Positions 56,782-64,000 of a stretch of 64,000 nucleotides of DNA are shown here, piece by piece. The notes beneath the pieces were generated by a model. That model ran no database searches and was not told where the DNA came from. It saw nothing but the letters and a program-made list of their open reading frames with translations. The stretch covers positions 992,001 to 1,056,000 of the forward strand of contig NZ_MOBK01000001.1 in the NCBI RefSeq assembly GCF_003732265.1. The letters run 5' to 3'. The stretch comes from Pseudomonas brassicacearum. Its GTDB lineage: Bacteria > Pseudomonadota > Gammaproteobacteria > Pseudomonadales > Pseudomonadaceae. The stretch's first letter is position 1. Each line of letters starts with the position of its first letter. A program made the position numbers and the translations under genes.

Positions 56782-57642
56782 TCAGTCACCCGGGCGAATG
56801 TCCACCGTCAGATTGTCAATCAGGCGGGTTTTGCCGATGCGCGCAGCTACCAGAATCACAAGATGGGTATCGTGGCTTGTCGCAGGTTTCAGATCCTGCG
56901 CATTGCGGACTTCGAAATACTCCAACTGAAAACCAGCGACGGTTATGCGCTGGCGACACTCATGAACCTGGCGCTCCTCAACCTGCCTCTCGTCCTGAAT
57001 GGACGCAGCCATCTGCTTCAGACACTCGTAAAGAAGGGGCGCTACCGTGCGCTCCTGCGCATTCAGATAGCCGTTGCGCGACGATAATGCCAATCCATCC
57101 GAGGCCCGGATCGTAGGGGCCGCGACAATGTCAGTCAGCACATTGAGATCCCTGACCATCGAACGAATGACGGCCAGCTGCTGATAGTCCTTTTCCCCGA
57201 AAACCGCTACGTCCGGCTGAACAATGTTCAGCAGTTTCATGACGACCGTTGCCATGCCATCGAAGTGTCCAGGGCGTGCGGCACCGCAAAGACCTTCGGA
57301 CACCTTCGGCACACTGACGATGGTTTGATTGAGCATTCCATCGGGATAGATCTGTTCGACACCCGGGGCAAACAGCGCATCACAGCCGGCGTTGACCAAC
57401 CGCTCTCGATCCGCGTCGGGCGTGCGAGGATAGTTGGCCAGATCCTCATTCGCCCCGAACTGGAGCGGGTTGACGAAGATGCTGGCAACGACGAAGTCAG
57501 CTCGCTGTTTTGCGCAATGAATCAGGGCGATATGACCGTCATGCAAGTTGCCCATGGTCGGCACCAGCGCGACTTTCTTGTTTTCACCCCGGGCGCGAGT
57601 CACGAGCGCGCGAAGCGCGCCAACCGTATCGACTGTCAGCAC
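56782..57642 (-). CDS. PanC-like pantothenate synthetase paralogue
   Basis: 286 aa with a GTG start at 57642, 5 bp after the peroxidase stop. Adenylate-forming ligase motifs are complete: [15 protein letters not shown] (HxGH-type), [46 protein letters not shown] and [12 protein letters not shown] (KMSKS-like). The true panC joins pantoate and beta-alanine and sits with panB; here panB is absent and neighbours are acyl-CoA enzymes. It may be a redundant panC or one that ligates a different acid to an amine. Confidence 0.87.
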   Translation of the reverse strand: MLTVDTVGALRALVTRARGENKKVALVPTMGNLHDGHIALIHCAKQRADFVVASIFVNPLQFGANEDLANYPRTPDADRERLVNAGCDALFAPGVEQIYPDGMLNQTIVSVPKVSEGLCGAARPGHFDGMATVVMKLLNIVQPDVAVFGEKDYQQLAVIRSMVRDLNVLTDIVAAPTIRASDGLALSSRNGYLNAQERTVAPLLYECLKQMAASIQDERQVEERQVHECRQRITVAGFQLEYFEVRNAQDLKPATSHDTHLVILVAARIGKTRLIDNLTVDIRPGD

Positions 57643-57646
57643 CGCT

Positions 57647-58198
57647 TCACGCCTCCTTGGCCAGTTGCACTTCGATTGCCTCAAGCAACCGAGGATCATC
57701 AGCGGCAACGTCCGGAGCGAAACGAGCGACAACCTTGCCGTGACGATCGATCAGAAACTTCTCGAAGTTCCAGAGCACATCCGTCGTATTGGCGGACTCA
57801 ATGCCATACCCCTTCAGACGTTCCCGGAAAGGACCTTCACCCGTCGTCTCAGGCTGTGTGGCCGTCAGTTCGGCGTAGAGAGGATGCTGGTCGGCGCCGA
57901 CAACCGATATTTTCGAGAACAACGGAAAATGAACGTCATAGTTCACTGAACAGAACTCAACGATATCCGCGTCGCTACCCGGTTCCTGCTCCCTGAAGTT
58001 GTTGGCAGGGAACCCCAGCACTTCCAGCCCCTGGGATTTTTTGCTTTGGTAGAGTTTTTCCAACCCCTCGTATTGCGGGGTCAGGCCACATTTTGAAGCC
58101 ACGTTCACCACCAGCAGGACTTTGCCCCGATAGTCGCCAAGGCGGCTGGCGCTGCCATCGATCTGCTTCAGCGGAATATCGTAAAGGGAATTACTCAT
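57647..58198 (-). CDS. Glutathione peroxidase (BtuE-like)
   Basis: 183 aa, thioredoxin fold. Peroxidatic Cys in [16 protein letters not shown], then [18 protein letters not shown] with the partner Gln and [20 protein letters not shown] with the Trp-Asn of the tetrad. Reduces peroxides with glutathione or thioredoxin. A place in an acyl-CoA cluster fits flavoproteins that may leak hydrogen peroxide. The panC-like start follows 5 bp after its stop, so the two are coupled. Confidence 0.92.
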   Translation of the reverse strand: MSNSLYDIPLKQIDGSASRLGDYRGKVLLVVNVASKCGLTPQYEGLEKLYQSKKSQGLEVLGFPANNFREQEPGSDADIVEFCSVNYDVHFPLFSKISVVGADQHPLYAELTATQPETTGEGPFRERLKGYGIESANTTDVLWNFEKFLIDRHGKVVARFAPDVAADDPRLLEAIEVQLAKEA

Positions 58199-58222
58199 TT
58201 ATCTGCCTCATGCAGGTGTGCT

Positions 58223-59347
58223 TCAAAGGGTACGGCCGATGATTTCTTTCATGATTTCCGAGGTGCCGCCGTAGATGCGGGCGACTCGGGCGTCGACCCA
58301 GGCGCGACTGATCTTGTATTCGCTCATGAAGCCGTAGCCGCCATGAAGTTGCAGGAACTCGTCGAGCAACTTGCCCTGCATTTCCGACCCCAGCAGCTTG
58401 GCCATTGCAGCGATTTCCGGTGTCAACTCGCCGCGCATCACCTTGGCCAGGCAGTCGTCGACGAATACTCGCAACATGGTGGCCTGGGCCTTGGCTTCCG
58501 CCAGCTTGAAGCGGGTGTTCTGGAAGTCGAGAACCGGCTTGCCAAAGACCTTGCGTTCACGGGTGTAGCCGATGGTTTCTTCCAGCAGCGTGTCGATCGA
58601 TTGAGCGGCGCGGATAGCAATGATCAAGCGTTCCCAGGCCAATTGGTGAGTCAGGTATTTGAACCCCATCCCCTCCTCGCCCAAACGATTACCAACCGGC
58701 ACCCGCACCTCATCAAAGAACAGCTCGGCGGTGTCCTGTCCTTTCAGGCCGATCTTCTCCAGCAGACGGCCCTTGGCGAAGCCGGCACGGGTGTCTTCGA
58801 CGCAGATCAAGGTCAGCTCTTTGGCCGCAGGATCCATCTTGGTGGCGGTGACCACCAGCCCGGCATTGCCGCCGTTGGTGATGAAGGTTTTCTGGCCGTT
58901 GACGATGTAGTCATCACCGTCACGCCGCGCCGACGTGCGCATGGCTCGCAGGTCGCTGCCAATCCCCGGCTCGCTCATCGCGATCACGCCAATCAATTCG
59001 CCGCTGACCATGCGTGGCAACCATTGCTGCTTCTGCTCTTCAGAACCGTAGGCAACGATGTAAGGGGTGACGATTTCCGAGTGCGTGGTGAAACCCACGG
59101 CGGTGGCATTGGCTCGCGCCAGTTCTTCGATCATCACCGCCGAGTGACCGAAGTCGCCTCCCGGGCCGCCGTATTCTTCGGGCACCGTGGAGCACAGCAA
59201 GCCGTTCTCACCTGCCTTGAGCCAGACTTCCTTGGGAACGATGCCGTTTTTTTCCCACTCATGCAGGTAGGGCACGATTTCGCGGTCGACGAAACGGCGG
59301 GCCTGATCACGGAACATGTTGTGGTCTTCACGAAATACGCCACGCAT
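58223..59347 (-). CDS. Acyl-CoA dehydrogenase, IVD/LCAD-type base
   Basis: 374 aa. FAD/substrate motifs: IAMSEPGIGSDLRAMRTSAR, VNGQKTFITNGGNAGLVV. The base is the Glu in LAWERLIIAIRAA, as in LCAD and IVD; the MCAD position IYGGTSEIM has Gly. Long- or branched-chain substrate is therefore probable. Starts MRGVFREDHNMFRDQ. It lies between the glutathione peroxidase and the crotonase in the cluster. Confidence 0.88.
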   Translation of the reverse strand: MRGVFREDHNMFRDQARRFVDREIVPYLHEWEKNGIVPKEVWLKAGENGLLCSTVPEEYGGPGGDFGHSAVMIEELARANATAVGFTTHSEIVTPYIVAYGSEEQKQQWLPRMVSGELIGVIAMSEPGIGSDLRAMRTSARRDGDDYIVNGQKTFITNGGNAGLVVTATKMDPAAKELTLICVEDTRAGFAKGRLLEKIGLKGQDTAELFFDEVRVPVGNRLGEEGMGFKYLTHQLAWERLIIAIRAAQSIDTLLEETIGYTRERKVFGKPVLDFQNTRFKLAEAKAQATMLRVFVDDCLAKVMRGELTPEIAAMAKLLGSEMQGKLLDEFLQLHGGYGFMSEYKISRAWVDARVARIYGGTSEIMKEIIGRTL

Positions 59348-59389
59348 CTTGCTTACTCCAGATCGATTCTTGTTGTGGGCAATGAGTAA

Positions 59390-60190
59390 TCAGCGGTCCC
59401 GGTATTGCGGGTCGCGCTTGTCGACAAACGCCGCCACCGCTTCCTGATGGTCCTCGGTGTGATGCGCCAGCGCCTGGTACGCAGCAGACAATTCCAGTAG
59501 CGAGTCGAGTCGCATATGTTGGCCTTCGCGCAGCAGGCGCTTGCACAAGCGCAACGCATGGCCCGGGTTGCTGGCGATCCGCCGCGCCAGTGCTTGCGCT
59601 TCCGACTGCAGGGTTTCATGGGTGCAGACTTGCTCGACGAGGCCCCATTCCAGCGCTTTGGTCGCATCAATAGCGTCACCGGTGAACGCCATCAGGCTGG
59701 CTTTCGGGATGCCGATAATGCGCGGCAACAGCCAGGCGCCGCCGTCACCCGGAACAATGCCCAGACGCACGAAACTCTCGGCGAAAATCGCCTTGGGCGC
59801 CGCCAGACGGATATCGCACATGCACGCCAGATCGAGACCCGCACCAATCGCCGGGCCGTTGACCGCAGCGATGACTGGAATATCCAGCTCATAGATCGCC
59901 AAGGGAATACGCTGAATGCCGTCACGGTAGGTGTTACGCAGCTCATAAGGCGAGCCGGCAAAGATGCCGCCGCGCTCGTGCATATCCTTGACGTTGCCGC
60001 CGGCACAGAACGCACTGCCATTGCCAGTAAGCACCATGACCCGTACCGAGGTGTCGCGACGCAGTTCGGCACAGAGGTCGACAAACTCCTGAATCTGCTC
60101 AGGTGTCGTCAGGGCATTGCGGGTTTCGGGGTGGTTCATGCGCACAGTGACGATGCCGCCCTCGCGCTCGATCTGAAGAAACGGGCTCAT
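59390..60190 (-). CDS. Crotonase-family protein with unusual catalytic residues
   Basis: 266 aa. AFCAGGNVKDMHERGGIF holds the first oxyanion loop and AIGAGLDLACMCDIRLAAPKAI the second. Against rat crotonase the first Glu reads Asp (GLDLACMCD) and the second position reads Phe (AESFVRLGIVPG), followed by GDGGAWLLPRIIG. So simple hydration is doubtful; an isomerase or hydrolase role is possible. Its stop overlaps the next upstream gene's... its start overlaps the stop of the acyl-CoA dehydrogenase at 60187 by 4 bp. Confidence 0.85.
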   Translation of the reverse strand: MSPFLQIEREGGIVTVRMNHPETRNALTTPEQIQEFVDLCAELRRDTSVRVMVLTGNGSAFCAGGNVKDMHERGGIFAGSPYELRNTYRDGIQRIPLAIYELDIPVIAAVNGPAIGAGLDLACMCDIRLAAPKAIFAESFVRLGIVPGDGGAWLLPRIIGIPKASLMAFTGDAIDATKALEWGLVEQVCTHETLQSEAQALARRIASNPGHALRLCKRLLREGQHMRLDSLLELSAAYQALAHHTEDHQEAVAAFVDKRDPQYRDR

Positions 60191-61260
60191 GCCGGATTAC
60201 TCACAAGGCAGGTTAATGATTGTTGGCCATGCTGGGTCAGCAATGGCCAGTATCCCTCGCTGCCACCCTGGCAAACCTGGGCGCCCAGACGTTGACTCCA
60301 CAGGCTGGCCGAACCGAATTCGCTGCGCCACGCCCACAACCGGCGGGTGTGCAAATGCAGGGGATATTCCTCGGTAAAGCCAATGGCACCATGCACCGAA
60401 TGGGCAAAACCGGCGCCCACACTGGCGGCTTCTGCCGTGCTGATTTTTGCAGCGGCAATGGTCAGTGCAGCAAGTCCACAACGGGATTCTACGAAGGCCG
60501 ACTCGGCGGCAATCCCGGCGGCAGCGGCTTGTTCAGCGAATACGGCGAGTTGCTGTTGAATGGCCTGAAACGAACCAATGGCCTTGCCGAACTGTTTGCG
60601 TTCACCGGCATAGTTGGCGGTCATGTCCAATAGAGCGTGCAATGCCCCGGCAATCTGCGCCGAGCGCAACATTGCGCCGCCCAACTCCAGGACATTTGCG
60701 TCAAACCCTTCAGGCAGCGCAGCGTGCGCCAGTACCTGAGCGCTGGTGAAACCCAGGTCATCGCGCGGTTCGCCCGCCACATTCAAGCTCAGCGTGAGTT
60801 CGCTGGCTGCACTGCGCGCAAGCAACACTACATGCGCAACACCGGTCGCACTGTTGGCAATCGCTACGATCGCTTCAACATTGCGCCCCCAAGGTACTGA
60901 ATAGGCAGTGCCATAGACGCGCTCCCCCTCAAGCACCAGATCGGTGTGCGCGGCGATACTCAGGGCGCCCGCCCGCCCCTCCAACCCGGCCTTGCTCAAC
61001 AGCCAATTGGCAAACAGGGCCTCACCCAACGGTGCGGGAACAGAAAAGCGCCCCGCGGCACGGACCAGCACATACATATCAGCCCAGCTGGCTTCGGCAC
61101 CGCCCAATGCTTCGCTGACACCCGCCAGGGTAAAGCCCGACTCGTCCAGCGCAGACCATAACTCGGCCGGCCATTCGCCGCCTTCACAGCCCATCACATA
61201 AGCCGGCGTCGCCAAATCGGCAAACAGTCGTTCAATCGTCGCTTCAAATATCTCGCGCAT
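60187..61260 (-). CDS. Diverged acyl-CoA dehydrogenase, likely beta subunit of a heteromer
   Basis: 357 aa. It has the alpha-helical N-domain and the C-terminal bundle (YAGERKQFGKAIGSFQAIQQQLAVFAE), but the FAD/substrate loop is eroded: there is no MSEPxxGSD motif, and the WGRNVEAIVAIANS region replaces it. No base Glu is evident. Such half-active partners occur in alpha2beta2 ACADs. Its start shares one base (TAATG) with the stop of the 61260-62408 gene, strong evidence for a two-subunit enzyme. Confidence 0.82.
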   Translation of the reverse strand: MREIFEATIERLFADLATPAYVMGCEGGEWPAELWSALDESGFTLAGVSEALGGAEASWADMYVLVRAAGRFSVPAPLGEALFANWLLSKAGLEGRAGALSIAAHTDLVLEGERVYGTAYSVPWGRNVEAIVAIANSATGVAHVVLLARSAASELTLSLNVAGEPRDDLGFTSAQVLAHAALPEGFDANVLELGGAMLRSAQIAGALHALLDMTANYAGERKQFGKAIGSFQAIQQQLAVFAEQAAAAGIAAESAFVESRCGLAALTIAAAKISTAEAASVGAGFAHSVHGAIGFTEEYPLHLHTRRLWAWRSEFGSASLWSQRLGAQVCQGGSEGYWPLLTQHGQQSLTCLVSNPA

Positions 61261-62408
61261 TATCGCAACCCCAAGCCGCGGGCAATGATGCCGCGCAGAA
61301 TTTCGCGGGTGCCCCCACGCAGTGAAAATGAGGGCGCCATTTGTGTCAGGTAAGCCAGCACGCGCGCATGTTCGCTGCCGCCGTCTTGCCGTGGCTCGGT
61401 TTCCAGTAATAACTGGGCAACCTCGGGAATTTCCTGCTCAAAGGCATTGCCGAGGTCTTTCACGCAGGAGGCCGCCCAGGCTGGGTGCTCACCGGCGGCC
61501 AGTTGTGCCGTGACCGACAATGACATATTGCGCAGTGTCAGCAGCTTGGCCGAAAGACGCCCGATCTCTCGCGCTTGTAACGCATTGGGCCTCTTGCCCA
61601 CCGCATCAATCAGTGTTTTCAACAACGCCATACAGCTGAGGAACCGCTCAGGGCCGCTACGCTCGAAGGCCAGTTCGGCAGTCACCTGGTCCCAACCTTT
61701 GCCTTCAGTGCCGATCAGCGCGTCGGCGGGCAAGCGCACATTGTCGAAAAACACTTCGTTGAAGTGCTCGCCACCGGCCAGATCGCGAATAGGTCGGATG
61801 GTGATGCCGGGCAAGCTCAGATCGACGATAAATTGCGACATCCCCTCATGGCGGGCCGCCTGCTTTTCACCCGTACGCACCAGCGCAATCATGTACTGCG
61901 AATGGTGGGCATTCGTTGTCCAGACCTTCTGGCCGTTGAGTAGCCAGCTGTCGCCCTCACGGACGGCGGTGCTCTTGATCGAGGCCAGGTCAGAGCCGGA
62001 ATTGGGCTCGCTCATGCCAATGCAGAAGTAACTTTCACCCCGGCAAATGGCCGGCAGGTAATGCTGCTTTTGTTTCTCGGTACCGAAGCGATTGATCAGC
62101 GGCCCGCTTTGGCGGTCAGCGATCCAATGGGCCGATACCGGTGCGCCGGCCGCCAGCAATTCTTCAATAATCACATAACGGGCAAACGGCCCCGCCTCTG
62201 CACCGCCGTACGCCTTGGGCAAGGCCATGCCGACCCAACCCCGGGCGCCGAGTTTTTTACTGAACTCTGCACTGAAGCCCATCCACGACTGGGCACTCAA
62301 GGTCGGTGGGTAATCGGCCAACGTGTCGTGAATGAATGCCCGCACTTGCGCGCGAAGCGCTTCAGCCTCAGGGGGAATATTGCTGTAGGTAAATTGACTG
62401 ATTGCCAT
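61260..62408 (-). CDS. Acyl-CoA dehydrogenase, likely alpha subunit of a heteromer
   Basis: 382 aa. FCIGMSEPNSGSDLASIKSTAV and LLNGQKVWTTNAHHSQYM are intact, so it binds FAD and substrate. Candidate base is the Glu in AFERSGPERFLSCM; the MCAD position reads RGGTREILRG. N-terminus MAISQFTYSNIPPEAEALR. It is coupled by a 1-bp overlap to the eroded partner at 60187. Paired ACADs of this kind act on bulky substrates such as steroid side chains or terpenoid acids. Confidence 0.87.
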   Translation of the reverse strand: MAISQFTYSNIPPEAEALRAQVRAFIHDTLADYPPTLSAQSWMGFSAEFSKKLGARGWVGMALPKAYGGAEAGPFARYVIIEELLAAGAPVSAHWIADRQSGPLINRFGTEKQKQHYLPAICRGESYFCIGMSEPNSGSDLASIKSTAVREGDSWLLNGQKVWTTNAHHSQYMIALVRTGEKQAARHEGMSQFIVDLSLPGITIRPIRDLAGGEHFNEVFFDNVRLPADALIGTEGKGWDQVTAELAFERSGPERFLSCMALLKTLIDAVGKRPNALQAREIGRLSAKLLTLRNMSLSVTAQLAAGEHPAWAASCVKDLGNAFEQEIPEVAQLLLETEPRQDGGSEHARVLAYLTQMAPSFSLRGGTREILRGIIARGLGLR

Positions 62409-62519
62409 ATGCGCTCTCTAACGCTGAACACTGGCGCAATCGCTTCGAACGAAACGACCACAGAACGGCAACCACTCCTGCGACCGTCGTTGGCCGACGG
62501 CCGCAGGAGCAGCGGCACC

Positions 62520-63827
62520 TTACAACGCGGTTTGCGCGTCAGCCTGGGCGAACATCGCATTGATGTCGCCGGAGGTGACCGGCTTGTTGTCGTGGCGACC
62601 ATGGTCGGCACCACCCAGGCCCAGGGCGGGTTCGATGCTGACGTGGGTAGCCTGAGCCCGCAGCGCGCCGACCGTGCAGTTTTCCCGACCGTGAATGGAG
62701 AACGGATCGAAGGAGAACTCGCGCATCGCGTTCAAGTGAGTGACCTTGTCGATCATCTCTTTGGGCAGGTGCTGCAACCCTGCCCACGCTGTTTCCGGGG
62801 AGTTCGGCCAGGTGCAGTCGGAGTGCGGGTAATCGCTTTCCCAGGTGACCATCTCGGCGTTCAAATAGTCGAGGTTTTTCAGGCCGAAGTTGTCTTCGAT
62901 AAAGCAGGTGATGAAGTGCTTGTTGAAAATATCGCTCGGCATCTTCCCGTCGAAGTTGGAGTTGGTCCACGCGTTGTGATGACGGTGCGTGAAGTCAGCA
63001 CGTTCCAGCAGATAAGGAATCCAGCCGATGCCGCCTTCGGAAAGCGCCATGCGCAGGTCCGGGAATTTCTTCCACATCGGCGCCCAGATCCAGTCCGCGG
63101 CGGAGTTGGCGATGGAAATCGGCATGGAGGTGATCCAGGCATCGATTGGCGACATATCCGATGCGTGGTTGGCTTTGACGCCGGTACCGATATGGCAGCA
63201 GATCACGACTTTGTTATCGCTGCAGGCCTTCCACAATGGATCCCAGTAATCGCTATGGATCGACGGGTAACCGTGAATCGCCGGGTTGTCAGACAGAGAC
63301 AGCGCGTGCACACCCTGTTTAGCCAGACGCTCCACTTCGGCAGCGGCGGCTTTCATGTCCCACCACGGTACGATCATCAGCGGAATGAAACGACCTGGTG
63401 CAGCGTTGCACCAGTCGTGCAAATGCCAGTCGTTGTAGGCCTGGATAGCGGCCATTGAGACGTCGCGGTCTGCATGCACCTGGAAGCGCTGCCCGGCAAA
63501 GCCCGGGAAGGTTGGAAAGCACAATGAACCGAGCACGCCGTTGGCGTTCATGTCGTCGACGCGGTCCTTGATGTTCCAGGTGCCACGGCGCATTTGCTCG
63601 TAGCCCAACGGCTCCATGCCGTATTCCTCTTTAGGTCGACCGACCACAGAGTTAAGGCCCATGTAGCCCGTGGCCTGCTCCTCGAAGACCCACACATCAC
63701 GATCACCTTTCTTGACGACATGAGGCTCGCGCCCCTTGAAGCGCGCAGGCATGTGACGAGCAAAAGCATTCGGTGGCTCGATCGCGTGGTCATCGACACT
63801 GACGAGAATCAGATCTTCAACTTTCAT
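62520..63827 (-). CDS. ACMSD-type metal-dependent amidohydrolase
   Basis: 435 aa, TIM-barrel amidohydrolase_2. VSVDDHAIEPPNAFARHMP resembles the N-terminal metal strand (HxH-like, here DDH); CHIGTGVKANHASDM and SDYPHSDCTWPNSPE carry the later metal His and Asp; RMALSEGGIGWIPYLLERAD is a family segment. Related enzymes are decarboxylases or hydrolases on cyclic or aromatic acids. Start MKVEDLILVS at 63827 preferred to an upstream ATG at 63878 without a ribosome site. First gene of the minus-strand cluster. Confidence 0.83.
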   Translation of the reverse strand: MKVEDLILVSVDDHAIEPPNAFARHMPARFKGREPHVVKKGDRDVWVFEEQATGYMGLNSVVGRPKEEYGMEPLGYEQMRRGTWNIKDRVDDMNANGVLGSLCFPTFPGFAGQRFQVHADRDVSMAAIQAYNDWHLHDWCNAAPGRFIPLMIVPWWDMKAAAAEVERLAKQGVHALSLSDNPAIHGYPSIHSDYWDPLWKACSDNKVVICCHIGTGVKANHASDMSPIDAWITSMPISIANSAADWIWAPMWKKFPDLRMALSEGGIGWIPYLLERADFTHRHHNAWTNSNFDGKMPSDIFNKHFITCFIEDNFGLKNLDYLNAEMVTWESDYPHSDCTWPNSPETAWAGLQHLPKEMIDKVTHLNAMREFSFDPFSIHGRENCTVGALRAQATHVSIEPALGLGGADHGRHDNKPVTSGDINAMFAQADAQTAL

Positions 63828-63893
63828 TGTTTTCCCCTTCGCATTCGGGCTTGTTGTTGTGCCTGAATCATAGTGCACATCCCGCTTTAATTA

Positions 63894-63914
63894 AACACAT
63901 TTTTTGAATGTGTT
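63894..63914. promoter_or_regulatory. Candidate operator of the acyl-CoA cluster
   Basis: AACACATT-TTTTG-AATGTGTT, perfect 8-bp arms, 67 bp upstream of the amidohydrolase gene in an AT-rich promoter region. The form suits a TetR or similar dimeric repressor, probably encoded beyond position 64000. Nothing else is recognised from 63828 to the window end. Confidence 0.5.
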
Positions 63915-64000
63915 CATATTAAATCCGACGTCAGGAAAATAGCTTGAGGCAGAACGGCTGAACCGCGGCAGGCGCAAGACCTGTCGCGGTTCACCCAGAG

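Overview
The window reads as chromosomal DNA of a Pseudomonas of the fluorescens/putida type. Supporting signs are the GC-rich codon use, the many REP/REPIN palindromes (core GTGGGAGCGGGCTTGCTCGC), a complete liu leucine-degradation locus with LiuR-type operators, a CrcY-like Hfq/Crc-sequestering sRNA next to HMG-CoA lyase, and a Fur-controlled PrrF sRNA. Almost everything is housekeeping or catabolic core. There is no rRNA or tRNA gene, CRISPR array or intact insertion sequence.

Layout. 1-4.8 kb: partial tamA, a GNAT acetyltransferase, xthA and a PstS-OmpA hybrid protein. 4.9-7.3 kb: an acyl-CoA dehydrogenase divergent from a LysR regulator. 7.4-17.1 kb: the liu region (liuR, liuE, crcY sRNA, acyl-CoA synthetase, liuABCD) with three LiuR-type palindromes. 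17.1-19.9 kb: a lambda-CI-like repressor that has lost its autoproteolysis dyad, a small DUF6124-like gene, the PrrF sRNA and an M14 carboxypeptidase. 19.9-26.9 kb: a catalase/cytochrome b561 operon and an ECF sigma/anti-sigma operon carrying the same promoter (GGAATAA-N14-CGTCT). Between them lies a block of a stand-alone NRPS-type adenylation protein, a membrane FAD/NAD oxidoreductase and an enoyl-CoA hydratase; the first two look like the two halves of the fungal protein TmpL.

27-35.4 kb: an IclR-controlled PotABCD-like ABC transporter with a three-subunit HcnABC/opine-oxidase-like flavin dehydrogenase. It is interrupted by a 135-bp-period tandem REPIN array that keeps the reading frame open. 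35.4-40.7 kb: ZapE-like ATPase, LRR-protein kinase, YebC-family regulator and a short orphan VgrG. 40.7-47.7 kb: an aminophosphonate locus (FAD oxidoreductase, MFS transporter, two LysR regulators, phnW, phnX). 47.8-51.5 kb: cytochrome b561, an ACC-deaminase/D-cysteine-desulfhydrase-like enzyme and fadH.

51.6-53.9 kb is a degenerate islet: a ruined SIR2 deacylase gene, an AbrB-like protein, an unknown small ORF and a perfect 55-bp palindrome in front of them. 53.9-63.8 kb is one long minus-strand cluster: ACMSD-type amidohydrolase, three acyl-CoA dehydrogenases, a crotonase, glutathione peroxidase, a PanC-like ligase, a double-Cache periplasmic protein, an alpha/beta hydrolase and an MFS transporter. 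It has no CoA ligase or thiolase of its own, so its substrate is unclear.

Most promising for new biology: the split TmpL-like pair inside an ECF oxidative-stress regulon, the in-frame REPIN array inside an operon, the 55-bp palindrome with its small operon, and the PanC-containing acyl-CoA cluster. Functions are inferred by reading the translated sequences against remembered family features; no database search was run.
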